A stretch of 64,000 nucleotides of DNA from Haliclystus octoradiatus (GCA_916610825.1 OU744453.1:8221845-8285844); one strand, 5' to 3'; positions 46,901 to 59,800 are shown, numbered from the stretch's first letter. A program made the numbers and translations. Notes: generated by a model not told the origin, from the letters alone.

Positions 46901-47500
46901 CCTCAGAATTCCACTGTAAAGAGACGCAACTTCTGCAATGACGTCATAATTATTGCAAAAAGGTACGTTGCCCACTTTCTGAGCGGACCGAGACTACCTC
47001 GAGAAATGATCTCGGCCCGATCAAAATAGTATGCACGGTGCCGCTTTTCTATGTCTGAAAAAGCCGCTTAGACAGTGTTTTAGCTTAGCCCGTGCCCAAA
47101 ACAACTTGACACCTTCACACCTTTGATGTGTTAATTGACGAGTACCGTGCCTATTTTGCTGCAGTGTAATGGCCCTATAGTCGCAACAATGTTAATCACA
47201 ATCACATCAAATTGATAAGGAAATTTTCAGTCTAGGTGCACTTTTATGTCAGCAATGCACACAACTCACAGCTTTTATTTGAGCTTCGCTAATATCTGTT
47301 GCCAGCACATGCGTAAATTTCCCAGACAAATATTTTGTACTTTGACCAGGTCCACAGCCAACATCAATAAGTTGATCAAAATTTGGATTTCTTTTCTTCA
47401 AATAACTTAAAATATATTGGTAGAGATCAGGTGTATAGCCTGGTCGGAACTTACTATATAATGCAGCATGCTTCGTTCCTTCGAACAAGCGATAAGCCAT
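34957..47500 (-). CDS. class I SAM-dependent methyltransferase, copy B
   Basis: Five exons: 47500-47270, 43708-43472, 40028-39934, 36207-36070, 35056-34957 (801 bp, 266 aa). Phases 0, 0, 2, 2 agree at every junction. Motif I is LIDVGCGPGQST (Asp then GxGxG, SAM binding), motif II VLATDIS, motif III FITSPAEVIPVED, motif IV/V DLITCGQSFHWFDADKFYNE and RVLKPSGCLALYGY. The C-terminus reads ITIYYPLFVVLSRKS. Length and motifs fit the Methyltransf_11-type family of small cytosolic methyltransferases; the substrate is unknown and no gene name is assigned. Exon 4 starts at the AAG after TTTTTACTACTTTTTATGG, which keeps phase; the upstream CAG at 36257 would not. The exon 4 donor is weak (GTTGGC, against GTAGGA in copy A). 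Intron 2 to exon 2 is bracketed by two opposed SINEs. It is head to head with copy A. Confidence 0.85.
35864..36048. mobile_element. fold-back MITE in intron 4 of copy B
   Basis: The left arm (GTCAAAAATGAAACATTC, GCTACTTCAAGTTTCACACG, AGAAGGTGAT) is inverted on the right (ATCACCTTCTGGTGTGAGAC, GAATGTTTCATTTTTGAC). It is absent from the equivalent intron of copy A, where only 284 bp separate exons 4 and 5. Confidence 0.8.
36565..38420. mobile_element. 1.85-kb TIR element in intron 3 of copy B
   Basis: 36565-36690 and 38295-38415 are inverted copies; both contain CCATCGATATACAAGAGTTG (or its inverse), GGGACAC and a GGCGCCAT block. The interior has no transposase frame. It falls inside about 2.9 kb of copy B intron 3 (36580-39475) that has no counterpart in copy A. 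The target duplication is not resolved. Confidence 0.7.
38710..38860. repeat. repeat family F2 hairpin, copy 2
   Basis: Inverted relative to 18970-19115. It folds on itself: ACCGTTAAATAGTCAC pairs with GTGAGTATTTAGAACGGT, flanked by ATTAGACAAA and TTTGTCTAAT. A direct match to 18361-18470 follows at 39208-39310. Confidence 0.75.
39594..39668. repeat. TTCATGAA-family short repeat
   Basis: GAAAAACAGTTCAGGAGTTA is identical to the start of the palindrome at 28537, and ATTTCATGAACTGTTCTTC ends the segment. Confidence 0.6.
39790..39870. repeat. repeat family F2, fragment
   Basis: Contains GGTTGATTTCTACTGAACAA, TTAGACAAC and the inverted TTGTCTAGTAG, matching the flank of the copy at 58650-58770 in the other arm. 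Both arms have this element at equivalent places, so it predates the duplication. Confidence 0.65.
40198..40374 (+). mobile_element. pogo/Tigger-like MITE, copy 2
   Basis: 177 bp, flanked by TA, from CAGTGAAACCTGTATATAAC to GTTATAACAGGTTTGACTG. It lies in intron 2 of methyltransferase copy B and is absent from the corresponding 885-bp intron of copy A. Confidence 0.85.
40375..41761. other. intron sequence, nothing recognised
   Basis: Part of copy B intron 2. Much of it has no counterpart in copy A, so it may be further inserted material of unknown class. Confidence 0.4.
41762..42568. mobile_element. fold-back element, family F3
   Basis: The arms at 41762-42113 and 42303-42568 are inverted copies. 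Outer ends are TATATCCCGGATATTGGGA and TCCCAATATCCGGGATATA. Shared internal blocks include ACTCTTTTTCCTC, TTTACACCGGAAAAAACACT and ATATTTGATCAA. The spacer itself contains a smaller inverted pair around GACTTCGTCTAAGC. The left arm carries about 110 bp that the right lacks. A solo arm lies at 20183-20410. No transposase frame. Confidence 0.8.
42999..43401 (+). mobile_element. tRNA-derived SINE, plus orientation
   Basis: The insert is flanked by a 12-bp duplication, TCATTATTAGGT (42987-42998 and 43402-43413). The tRNA-like head starts GGAGGATTAGCTCAGATGG (A box) with B box GGTTCAAATCA near 43100. A body of about 290 bp follows and ends in TACATTACT. Copy A has a single copy of the target at the matching place, so the insertion followed the duplication. 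The SINE lies just 3' (in gene orientation) of exon 2 of copy B. Confidence 0.9.
43819..44201 (-). mobile_element. tRNA-derived SINE, minus orientation
   Basis: Same family as 42999-43401 but inverted, flanked by an 11-bp duplication ATGTATGGAAT (43808-43818 and 44202-44212). The tail is (TTAC)n on the minus strand; the head with A and B boxes is at the right end. It lies just 5' (in gene orientation) of exon 2 of copy B. Confidence 0.9.
46600..46692 (-). other. tRNA-like sequence inside the TIR element
   Basis: The minus strand reads TTGGCGTAGCTCATTTGGAT (A-box like) and later GTTGGTTCGAGTCCTGGTCG (B box GGTTCGAGTCC), spaced as in a tRNA. The acceptor and T stems pair poorly, so a tRNA-derived repeat is more likely than a functional gene. 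Confidence 0.5.
46741..46803. repeat. telomere-like CCCTAA repeats
   Basis: GACCCTAACCCTAACACTAA and GGACCCTAAACCTAACCCTA lie on either side of a GGTGGATCACGTGATC segment, inside the 542-bp element. Confidence 0.75.
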
Positions 47501-47829
47501 TTTATAAGTAAAGCTACAGGCCTACAGTTTTGGCTATTTGGCTGAACTCCTTAGAGTCTTCGAGATCAAGTCTTTTGTTGAGACCTTGACTTCAGTTTGA
47601 AAGCAGTGTTCGAGCCATTATTGATCTTACCACGCATGCGCGAGTAAATGAAAGAAGTCATCCTTAACCAGAGGGCTGAACAATGAGTGACTTGCAGCAT
47701 ACCAAGACCCAGATGCTCTGACGGCTGATCGCCCTTCAAAGTTTTAATAGATTCTTTTTCGAATGAATTGCGGTCCGTAAAGCAGACTTGCCAGATTACA
47801 GCCTACTAGGCTTTTTACTTATTTATAAA
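47501..47829. promoter_or_regulatory. shared intergenic region of divergent methyltransferase genes
   Basis: The two start codons face away from each other across 329 bp. Sequence next to each ATG is similar on both sides (TACTTATAAA and TACTTATTTATAAA before ATGGC) for about 40 bp, then becomes unique. The unique centre (about 47545-47780) is the spacer of the inverted duplication and must contain or overlap both promoters. TATA-like TATAAA directly abuts each ATG, too close to act as a TATA box for that start. No other element is assignable. Confidence 0.6.
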
Positions 47830-50800
47830 ATGGCTTATCGGTTGTTCGAAGGAACGAAGCATGCTGACTTATATAGTAAGTTCCGACCAGGCTATACACC
47901 TGATCTCTACGAATATATTTTGAGTTATTTGAAGAAAGAAAATCCAAATTTTGATCAACTTATTGATGTTGGCTGTGGACCTGGACAAAGTACAAGATAT
48001 TTGGCTGGAAAATTCACGCATGTGCTAGCAACAGATATCAGCGAAGCTCAAATAAAAGTTGTGAGTTGTTTGCATTTGCTGTCATGAATATAGGCCTGCA
48101 CCCCTAGACTGAAAATTTGATCTGATTTGATAGATAATAGCCTATTATGACAGAATGGCATAATTTATTGCTAGACAAAAGTAGGCTTTTCTAGCCTTAA
48201 AATCACAGACATCAGTGGTGACTGGTCCATTTGGGAAATTGAGGCAGTGCCCCACCATAACTTTTCTGTAATATGTTATTTCAAATATATTTGATGCCAA
48301 GAAATTGTTGCCACTTGAGATGTACTAGATATTTCGTTGTGAGATTTTGTCATTATGACATTATGTCATGTTTAATGACCGGCTAGCTGTTAGAACAGGT
48401 CTCCAACTACCTTCTGGTTCTTGGATTAAACACGCAACAAATCTACACGGACTAGCATCTACAACGGTCCCAAGAAACAGATTTCAAAGAATTTTGAATT
48501 ATGTAAAAATTTTGATGGCGCACACAGGCAGGCATGTTGATGACACCGTCTTGTTTGCTACTTAGATACACCAAATACAGTCTATATACACGATACACCT
48601 ATCAAGATTTCACTCAAATGATCAGACATGGATGCTGAAAATCCCTTTTGCGGGGCAGGTCTAAAACTCGGACACAGGTAAAATGCCGGATAAAAAACAC
48701 AGATAAAATTCCATTGTTCTTTCTTATCTCACACTTCTGCTCCCGCGTCTGGTTAACTCGCGTTCAGCGGCAGAAAACAACATCAAGTTAATATATTTTT
48801 AAACAACGTTTATTCAAAACATGACCATTTTAACGTTGAAATCTTCAACATTCTAACGTAACAAAAACGTTAATTACAATCGAATTGTATCATTCAAAAC
48901 GTATATCTATTTGAAATTAATTATCTCAAGCAATACAATTTGTCAATTTAGAACCAATATACAGTTACAGTTTAATAAAATTCACAGTTTAATATGTTAA
49001 ATTTGCCAAAACCAAAGCTGCACTGTTATTATTTCTATTTGCGTTATTCTGCAGTGTGATTGTGGTTCCGTTATGCCGTAGTTGATATTGCTATGTTCTA
49101 TGTTTATGGAAATTAGACAAATAAGATTTATTTTCGTGCCGGAACTAACTTGCTGATGAGTCCTGAATCTCTGATCTGTTGTTGAGCAGTGATTCTTTAG
49201 CGCATATAATTTCGTATTTCTCAACTAATGTATTATTTACAAAAGCCGTGTTAATTCACGTGCAATTTCATTTAGATATGAAGAACAAAAGTCATTTTGA
49301 CTTTTGAATGATTTAAATAAAAAAGAGCAACAACTCGATCTGGAGAAACAGAGTCGAAGGAGTAGAAAAATCCAATTTCAACGAAAAACCGATAATAACC
49401 GAAATACTTGACTAGCTCCATGTCCCGCTTACTCTGATTTGCCGAATTTCGATGGTTGGTCACTTTACGAACATATCAAAACCGTCATCAAATAAGTGAG
49501 ACTTCAACCGAAATGCTGGAGTTACAGCGTTTTATTTAGACAAAATAGATAAATCTAGCCTTATGTAAAATGATCACCGGTGGGTGGAAAGTTAAATGTC
49601 CCTCGCACTAAAACAGGCAACAAAACTCATTGTTTATCTTAATATGTCATCCTCAGACATGTATCGAAGTCAATTAAAAAACTTAATGAAAAAGTGTTAT
49701 GTCCATATTTTGTAACTGCCATATCTAAGTGCGATTTCACTACTTTTCAGATTTTGAAAAAAGCCAGTTACTATGTTTCTCCGACTTGTTTGTCTGTCAA
49801 ATGAGAACGAGGCGTGTCGATGTCTTGATATCACTTTATATAGTTCTTACATGTATTCAAAATACAAATAATTTCTTAGAATTCGAATTGCGGACCCAAC
49901 TAAAATTAAAATGGTCGGTTTTAAAGTTTAAATATAAACTAGAGGCTTAGATTAGAAAAACACGGAAAACCTGCTTCTTCAAAGTCATTGAATCAAACTT
50001 AGGTCGACCTAGAAGGCTATTACTACATAGAGTTAAATACCCTTTAAAGTGGGAGTAGTATAGAACCCGACCTGATAACATCAATGGCATGAATTTTTTT
50101 TGATCTGGAAATTGTTGTAAGCTCCAATATTACCTTAATATATTAACTAATACGCATGCGTACTGAAGCAATACAATTTGCGTGCTCATGACCAAGTGTT
50201 CAGTTGGCAACAAAAATCGAATCCATCAACATCGTTATATCGTAATGATAGTAGAAATATCATATTTACAATAAACATTTAAAGTATACTATTATTAGCC
50301 CATCAATCATATTAACATCAACAACGAAGAACAAAGAAGCAGCTGACACACGGTATGACATTATAATTTATTAGTTTAGTTTAGTGTTAAATTAATCATT
50401 ACTCATATAATCAATATAGCTAACTCATTTTACCTTTCCTATCTTATAGTTTAATACAATTGTTTCAAAAGTCTGAGGGTGACATTTTCATTTTACAAAG
50501 ATCCTCAGCGATATTTGGGTCAAAACACAACATTGAAGGCATTTGTCACCAAGAAATCATTTCCAGATCGAAACAAAATTTAGGCCATTGTTTATTTCAC
50601 GTCGGGTTGTACTACATCTGTTGACTGATCTTTAAGTCCCGCTTTGATATACCACACTTTGACGAGCGGTAAGCTTTCCAACATATCAAAATCGTCAAAG
50701 TAAAAGTGAGACATGGGCAAGTCAACTACATGTGTAAAGATAGTCTGGAGGTTTATTCTCATTTTAAGTAAACTTGCGATGTCAAATAATAAAGATAAGC

Positions 50801-53800
50801 AATACGGTAAATTAGTAGTTTTGTTTAGTGCATTTTATTGATCATGTACTTCCCATCTTCTCTGTTCATGGTAAAGATTGAGCTTCCTTCTTTTAGGCCA
50901 GATATACCTATTGAGTGTAAATCTTCAATTAGCTGCTGTTGAAATGTTCCTCTGAGGGCAGGTATCATTGTTAAGGGCATCAATTGTTTTCTCAAAGCCT
51001 GTCCTATCAACGCTAACCTTTAATTTCTCGTAACAACGGCTGCTCGGATTGATCGGGAGCGCTTATATAGATGCAACTTTAGTTGATAGCTAAGCTTCTG
51101 TGATTAATGTATGCCCAGGGCCCAATATCTATATATAAATGCCCCCTTAGTCAACCATAATTAGTCAACTTGAAAGGTTGCTTCTAATTTATCAAAACTG
51201 GTCTCATTTTCATGAAATCTTTTAATTTGTATTCATACATGTCCAGGTTTGACATTATTAGTAGTAGTAGTAGTATAGACAGTCACATTATAGGAATGTG
51301 CCGTCCATCTTACGCCTTACATATTTGCTACACAAAGAACGCTACAAAACACGGTCAGACATAGCTGACAAAGAAAATTTTAAATAACACAATTCACGAT
51401 ACAAAACATTATGAAAAGATACTACTCTGCTATAGCCCCGTCGAAGCATCTCCTTCGGTTGCCAATGAAGGATGTCATGCAGCGGTTGAGGGGCATACGT
51501 CTTTGATCTTCCGATGTGACCGAAAAAAGACATCTGACGTTGGTGAGCAATAGCAGAGGCAGAAGGGGAAAGTTTTCTAAGTTTAGCAGTAGACAGTAAG
51601 TACGGGCCAATGTACTCCTAAAGCATGCCGAAGCATGGCGTCATAAGCTGAGTCAAGTCGGGTCAAGAGTGAGGTTGATAGAACCCACGTTTCAGATGCA
51701 TATAATAGAACAGGTTCTATCATGTGTCTGAACAGTCTTAACTTAACATCAGTGTTGACATCGGACACCCAGAATTTATTCAGACCTCTAATGGCTGCCC
51801 AAGCCTGGCCTGTACGTTGTGTTAAATCATCTGAAGAAGATGGAAGTACAGAATCTACACGTTCTATGTCACCATTAGATGTAGCAAGGTGTGCCTGTTT
51901 TATGCCTAAAGCAATAAATTTCGTCTTAGTCGTGTTAATTGTCAAGCCTACCGTTTTACTAACCCGTTCAACTTCATCAAGAAGCTGTTGTGCATCAGAT
52001 ATGCTATTTGTTAAGATAGCAATATCGTCTTCAGGGTTAAGGTTTGACATCCAGTGATAACTATAGTCATTGGCATGCCTCGCTCTCATTTGAGAGACCT
52101 ACACGTTAACGTTGCTGAAAGTGAACTATCGGTATTTTGAAAACCCCTAAAAATATCCCCATATCAACTTGAATGGCTGTATTTGATTACAATCAAGATA
52201 TATTGTCATGAAATGTTTCCAATTATATCCGATGTATACATCTAATGACTATATATCGTGATATCAAGCAAGGCCGAAAATAGTACGGGTGTATAGGGGT
52301 GCGTGACACTCCAACTTTTGATTTCGGAAGTTTTGGAAAAACAGCTTCTTGCTTGCTAGAATAGCGAAAACATATACCATGCATTTTTAACGGCATTTGG
52401 CTGCCAAAAGAAATCCATTGACTCTAAGTAAGTTACAATTAAAGCCTTTATTTCCAAACTCAATCAATCACCGTAAGACAATAATTTACGCGAAATTAAC
52501 ACAACAATCAAATGGCAAGGATATAGAGTCGTATAATGACAATCCTAGTAAAGTTAGTCAACACTGTTCATCTTGTCGGTATATAGAAACAAAAAAATCT
52601 TATCCGGCTGAAGGACATGTCCTGTGCTTTTCTAAAGGAGATGATGGATTTGGAATCACGCATTATATAGACATTATAGAAGGAGTAACTCAGCTCTCGA
52701 TCAAATATTCAGTTATGGTCTAGCAATCATCCAACATCGCAAATAGAGACAGTATATACTGACGCATTCATTTCGAAATAGAATATACTTGCGGAAAGAG
52801 TACACATATAAAGGGTACTGTTATACACTGATACTATCCACTCAATATAAGATCATTTGGGAATACAGGGTTTTTATCAAATCTATTAATTCCTGTAAAA
52901 GGTTGTTTTGAGATCGTTAATATATTTAACAGTTATCAATTTTTAATTGATCTATGAAAAAAGAAACCAATAACGGATATTTGTCTTGTCTGCTGGTAGA
53001 ATATAGATTTTATTGCTTCGTGTATTACCTTATGACTGCACACAGAACTCTGCAGGCATCTGAATTAGTACATATAATACAGTAGTTGAGAAATACGAAA
53101 TTATATGCGCTATAATAATCACTGCTTAACAAAACATCAGAAATCAGGACTCATCAGCAAGTTCCGGCAATAAAATGCACGAAAACAAATCTTATTTATC
53201 TCATTTCCATCAACATGGCAATATCAACTACTGCATAACGGAGCCACAATCACACTGAAGAATAACGCAAATAGAAATAATAACAGCGCAGCATTGGTAT
53301 TGACAAATTTAACTATATTAAACTGTGAATTATATAAAATTCGATTGTAATTAACGTTTTTGTTACGTTAGAATGTTGAAGATGTTAACGTTAAAATGCT
53401 TGTTTTCTGCCGCTGAACGCGAGTTAACTAGACGCGGGAGCAGAAGTGTGATATACGGAAGAACAATGGAATTTTATCTGTGTTTTTTATCCGGCATTTT
53501 ACCTGTGTCCGGGTTTTAGACCTGCCGCCTTTTGCGGCTGTAATCCAAAACGGTAATCTTCTCCACCTGCAATTGCCTCTGTGTCGCAATTGTTGTTTTG
53601 CACCTTGATTCTTTGCTAAACTAATTTTCGGGGATTCAGATTCCAAATCTAAGCTAGTAAAATATTTTGAACCTTGTAATTGCGCCAACAATGTGTCTGC
53701 AGTTGATATTGCATATCTCTCACAGCTATTTGATTCAATAAACTTTGTAAAGTTATTGGAGTTCCATTCTGCCTCTAAGCTACTACTATTGGCGATAACC

Positions 53801-56800
53801 ATTCACATGACCAGTAATACTTTCTATTATCCCTTTTACAACCATCGTACAGCAAATTCTCAATACATCTCGTATGTACATTTGTATCTTTGTGTGTTGA
53901 CAAACCTAATCATTTTAAAATACGTTCCACTGTTACTTTAATATGTTTGAATTACAAGGTTGGACAGAACAGTCAATTAATTTGGTAAAATCATGTGCCT
54001 TTTTTCAAGTTGAGTCTCAAATCATAGGGATAGCCGCACCAGGGTCTACTGCTATTAGAGAATTACTCTATAATATAATGTAACATAATCACGTTTTCCT
54101 GTGCCTACTGAATGTATAGCGTAATTTGAATCATAACCACTTTGAGTTGAACAGCTAGAATCTGCTTCTGTATCTGATTGAATTGCAGCAGCAATTAAAA
54201 TTTTCTTTGAGTAGCTTTTATGTTCACACTCAAAGCTGTTATAACGGTCACCTCTATACAGTGGCCACCTGTCCATAGTGGTCACTCTTCCAATGTCTAA
54301 AATAGTATATTCTATTCAATCAAACCTTTATATTAAGGCCGCGTGTAATTTATCTACCTCTCGTACCTGGCTATTATATGAGGTTTCACTGTATTTATAT
54401 CTCTTCTTTCTGTCGTCTTCTCTTACTTGCTTCTTTTGGTTGCGTGATTTCATACATTCATTTTCAAAATGATTGTTACCACCACAACAATTACACGTCT
54501 TACCATATATGCAGGGCATACACCTTTCTTATGATGTCTACCATGTCAGCATTTACATTTGGTATCATTCCATTTCGATGCAATTGCATTCTCAGATTTT
54601 GAAATTTGTACAGTTTTGAATGTTGATACCAATTTAAAACAATCATTAATAGTAAATGAATCAATATCCCTTTGAAGAACTAAGCATTTTGCTTCTTCAT
54701 TATTTATTCAAAGGATAAGTAGATCTCTTAGCAATAAGTCTCCTCACAACAACGTATCTGTGTACGCAGTTTCATTGTAGGCTGCACAAATCAATTAATC
54801 GGCTGATCCTATTTTTGTTTCAAAAGTAAAAATCTTGCATCGATATTGCAAATCTCTTCTTTGTTGTTTCAATACCGTTTCAAGGTCAGCTAGTACCGTT
54901 GCTAGTACTACTTCCATCGTGCCTAGATGTGTGTCTCTGAAATTGCATTTTTTCTTGATGAATTACCAAAAGTTTTTACCTCAGGCATTATACAAAATTG
55001 CCAATTTCTTTTCTTCGCTACTTGATGATAAATCTGCAGCCAACATATAGATGCTAAAAGAAGATTACCATTTCTGAACTCTTTTGTATGCATTCGGTAC
55101 AACGGGGTCAAATTCTGTAGGAAATTTACCAAAGAAAGACAGAACCATCGGGTGTGTCACACCTCTCCGTTGAAGTGCTTCATGGTTTTGTTCTATTTTT
55201 CTATCGACAACCATAACGTATTTTTCAGACATTGAAAAGCGGCACCGTGCCTACTATTTTGATCGGGCCGAGATCATTTCTCGAGGTAATCTCGGCCCGC
55301 TCAAAAAGTGGGCACCGTGCCGTTTTGCAATAATTATGACGTCATCGTAGAAGTGGCGTCTCTTTACAGTGGAATTCTGAGGTTTTCTAATAAAATCAGT
55401 AACAGACTAAAGATTACCAAAGCTAGATAAGCACATTAAGCATATTTTGTTACGTATTTCTTTTGAAAATTAATGAAGTTTCTGTAGTATAAGGTTTAAT
55501 TATGGAAATTGTAACTACGAGTGCGGAGCGTAAATTTAGATGTGTATTTTGTCACAGAAATACTGATCTGGCGTGGTAGCATGTTCAGGAGGTGAAAGAC
55601 TAACCCAAATGTATTTGAATTTTGCTCAATGGAGATAGGAATGTAACAAAAATTTAAATATTATAATTGATGAAAAACATAGTGATTTTCAGTTCAACGG
55701 AATCCTTACAAGTTATTTAACATAATTGAATCTCAATTTATCGAATTTCACCTGTAAAACCATTAAATAATGAGAAACCTATAATTCAGTTTGTAAGTTT
55801 TCAATCTCGGCCCGCGTAAAAATAGGCACGGGCGATCTTAACAGTTTTTAATAAGCTGTGTAAACCTGGAAAAAAAACAGCACGGGCCGCATTCTTGTTA
55901 ACACCTCGGGTGTTAATTGACGAGTACCGTGCCTTTTTTGCTGCAGTGTAAATGGCCCTTTAGAAGACTTTTATCTTTCAAGTAGAAAGGGTTTATGAAA
56001 TTATGATAAATATTTTAGATAATTTGTTATATATGTGAGGATATGAGACATTAATCACCATAATACTTCGAATTATTATTATTGAAAAGTCACCGGCCAG
56101 TTAACAACATGAACAGCCATAAAATTTGCTTGTAGTTAGCTAGACAGATACTAGGAATTGTATTTATAACTTAAGGCTGAAACTATCTAGCTCACTAGCT
56201 TCCACTTGTTTTACTGTGGCAGTTATTAAGTTGATATCGGTATAAACATTGCAGAGTCACATATAGAACATAACAGAAAGAGATAACCAATAAATATATT
56301 TAGACCACATGTAGACACAACGAAGAACAGAGACACATAAGAGACAAGCATGACAATTTACATTATTACAAAACGGATATATGTCTTAAGCAAGCCACTA
56401 CATTACTACACCCTTTAAATGCTAGACTACCAAAAGCTAGGCCTACATATTTCGTATATGTTGTCATATTTTAAGGTCAATCCAAGCCTGACCATTGCTA
56501 GTCAGATGCAAGTATTGTGGAGAATATATAGTCTAGTGATCAAAATATTGTAGAAATGAATCTTTGTGAGTGTAAGATATGAATCACAGAATAACGATTT
56601 AAATCTTGTAAGATACCTACTAATACAGTAAATAATACACTACAACCTGTGATGTGACATTAGCTTTGGAATATTCTAAAATGATTATTGTTGCTAACAT
56701 TTATGGTGTTAATTTGGTATGTACATTAAGTTTAGTTTGATGTAGATCGGATTACTGATAAAGTTTTGAACAATTAATGTTTTTCATCTTTGAACGCCAG

Positions 56801-59800
56801 CTTGCAGATAAGACTGAATTTTACTTATCTGAATTACATTTGATCCTGATAGGAGTAATTATGTAGAATCTTCTACTCCCCCTGTAAAAAAGTTCATAAG
56901 TGGATGAACATGAAATTGCCCAAAAGTTCATGAACAGTCCATGAACAGTTCATGAACTGTGCATAATCTTTTGAGCAATTTCACGTTCATGAACCAGTTC
57001 ATGAACTGGTTCATAAAGTGTTCATGAACTCTTTGTGACTGTTCATGAACTCTTCATGAACCCGCAAACGAATGTTCATGAACTGTTCATGAACTGTGCA
57101 TGAACTGTTCATGAAGTTCATGAATTGTTCATGAACTCATGGATTTTTTTCGCAGGGGTCTGAGAATTGATGATAACTTTTTTATAAAAATAAACCAAAT
57201 AATTCAGCATATTATTAATCTCAAGCATCATCAATTCATCATCATCATCATCATCAAGCATATTAGAAATCCTCAAGCTGAATAAGAAATATGAACTGCC
57301 TTTATGTTTATATTCCAGGCAAAGCAGTCAAACCATGCTTCGAACGTCAAATTTATCACAAGCCCTGCTGAAGCAATTCCAGTAGACAATAATAGTGTTG
57401 ATCTAGTTACATGTGGAGAATCATTCCATTGGTTTGATGCTGATAAGTTTTACAATGAATGTCAAAGAGTATTAAAACCTTCTGGTTGCCTGGCACTATA
57501 TGGATATGCTTATAACTATTTCAAAGATGATGCTTGTCAAAAAGTTTTCAAAGATGTAAGACATCTATTCTAAAATCAATATTCATTATTTAGTAAGTCA
57601 TTCATATTGTGAGACCTAATAATGATAGAGCAAATCTACGTTATATGGACAAACCAAACTGAATTGGGTACAACACCAAATAGCATTACGTTTGCATTTC
57701 GGGTTACCGCCTAGCAACACCAATGTTAAGAATGTTGAAAAAACTTATCAAATTTGAAAGAGAGAACCTTTCTTTAAATCAAGCGCATGATTTGAAACAC
57801 AAATATTTTTTGTTTGCATTATTATCTTGCATTATTCTGTATGAAATTATTATCCTGTTTACTGAATTATGATGAAATAGATTTCCAGGAATACTTTTTT
57901 TCCTTACAAGGTCGTCCAGGATTATCCTGGTTATCTGTACCAGACATTTCATTTGTTCATGAACGGTGTGATACCAGTATGGAAGTGTATACCTAAGGGA
58001 GTAATTATCACAACTTCATTTTAACATTTTAATACAGAGTGAATAGTTTTGATATATCCAAATTCGTAAAAAAAAGTTTTTGTCTGTATGTGAGTTGATT
58101 ATAGATTTCCTTTAATTGCATGGTTTTGACTTCGAGTTGGTAAATATATTATTCATTCACACATTTTGGTTGCTACCCTTTGACGCAGACATGCTTGTGC
58201 TTTGTATAGTCTATCATCTGCATAATATCCAGAAGAAACTCCTGGTTCAAACCTCTTATCATACTAACTAGAAATATTCTTCGTCATCCAAGAATCAAAT
58301 CTAGTCAATAATAGAGAATCAAAGTTGTTTAAAATCATGCGTATGACAACATCATAGAGATAACTATTATATTATAATACTGTAGATTGATTAAAAATCA
58401 AACATGGATTAATCTAAATGCCTTATAATTTCTGTTGCAGTTTAAGAACACAATTGTTTCTTATTTTACTGACAGACAAGCTCTGCTTGACAATAATTAC
58501 AGGGATGTTTTTCCACCATTTGAAGATGTAACAAGGTAATATTGTATATCATTATCATTATGCAACCAAACGCAGTTGATCGTAGTGTATTATAGGCCGA
58601 GGCTACCTGTAATACGCCTTGATATAGACATCAAATGCTGATCCCATACCGTGGATTTAATATCATAGTCACTAAGGCCCGCCACTTAGGTGACTATTAG
58701 CTACAGTAGATAACAAAGGAAGATTTGTCTAATTGTTCAGTAGAAATCAACTAGGGGTCAAAAATTCTTACTATGTATTCGCTTCTTTAGTAATTAACTT
58801 TAAATGCAGCTGTTAATAGGAAGCATGCACGACTGCAATATCGTGATTGAATTTTATTCAAATTGATTCGGGTTCAATTTGTAAAACAAAGCATTTGAAT
58901 ATTAATATTAACTACAAATATACAAATCCACAAGTATGATTAAAATTGTGTATGTATACCCCTCCGCAAACAATTCAGGTTTTCACACAAACAGTTCATG
59001 AACAAGTGCCACAATTTTCATATACTTTTTCGTAAACTGTTCATGATCAGTTTGTGAACACTATATGATGAACTGTTCATGAACTGTTAGTTGATTAAAT
59101 ATTGGACCATTTATCGTTCACAACTTTTCGTGTGATCTCTTCAACTGTTTTTCTTGCAATGATAGCCTATCAAAGCATACCATGAAAGCAAGGAATTGTC
59201 CATCACGCCTTTTGGGCTCAAAGCTGAAAAATTTATTCCATTTCTCAAGCCACGCGTAGTGCTCATCACTCACCAGATCTGCAGACCAATCACAAATGCC
59301 GTTGAGAAATATGAGGAATTATCAAAAAAAATCAGTGCTCTTGATCCAGTCCAGTTGGCCTATTCCAAAGCCACCCCTTCATACGAAAGTTAAAATTGTG
59401 TAGACTACTTTCTTGAATGATATGCCTATTGCAAGATACATAGTTTATTGTATGCAATGTATGTCATAGTCACCCGTTGTATTAGTGGGAGCGTACCTAT
59501 TTACGTATGTATTCTTATTGTACGAAAGTATCTTCTCTACATTTCAAAGTTCTACCTGATTAACATTAGCCTACATGTGCTACATTTCCAGAACATTTAT
59601 TTGTGGATAATCTTGATGTTTTCCTGCTTTTTATTGAAGAAATGAATCTCTTGAGAATGTGGTTGAAATGTCTGTGGCCAACTATACTTTGTATCTTAGT
59701 TCCTGGTCTGGCTATCAATCATACCATGCTAAAGTTGAAGGGGACGAAGAATTGTTATTGAAAGGTTTTCAAGAAAGGTAGGAAACATGTTTACATTGTA

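Larger units (their letters stand above)
45787..47180. mobile_element. about 1.4-kb TIR element, ancestral to both arms
   Basis: The left end (GGGCCAATTACGCTGCAGCA, AAACAGGCATGGTACTCGTC) is inverted at the right end (GACGAGTACCGTGCCTATTT, TGCTGCAGTGTAATGGCCC). Internal CGGCCCG and GCACGGTGCC blocks occur in both orientations. The element is also present, truncated, in the other arm (about 55230-55960), so it predates the duplication. No transposase frame. It contains the younger insertion at 46349-46890. Confidence 0.7.
34895..47530 (-). repeat. inverted segmental duplication, left arm
   Basis: The reverse complement is homologous to 47795-60218. Matches are collinear over exons and over introns, for example 35057-35205 with 59907-60061, 36280-36560 with 59310-59570, 39477-39590 with 59160-59280, 45240-45340 with 56230-56350 and 46120-46230 with 55500-55610. 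Homology ends near 34895, where GTTCAATTGGTACC diverges from the other arm, and near 47530 at the centre. Arm-specific insertions account for the length differences within introns. Confidence 0.9.

Noticed and set aside
59592-59640. Extended exon 4 of the methyltransferases starting at the CAG at 59591 (36257 in copy B)
   Set aside because: It breaks the reading phase from exon 3 in both copies, and would require a frameshift and stop in copy A. The AAG acceptor at 59639 (36208) restores phase in both.
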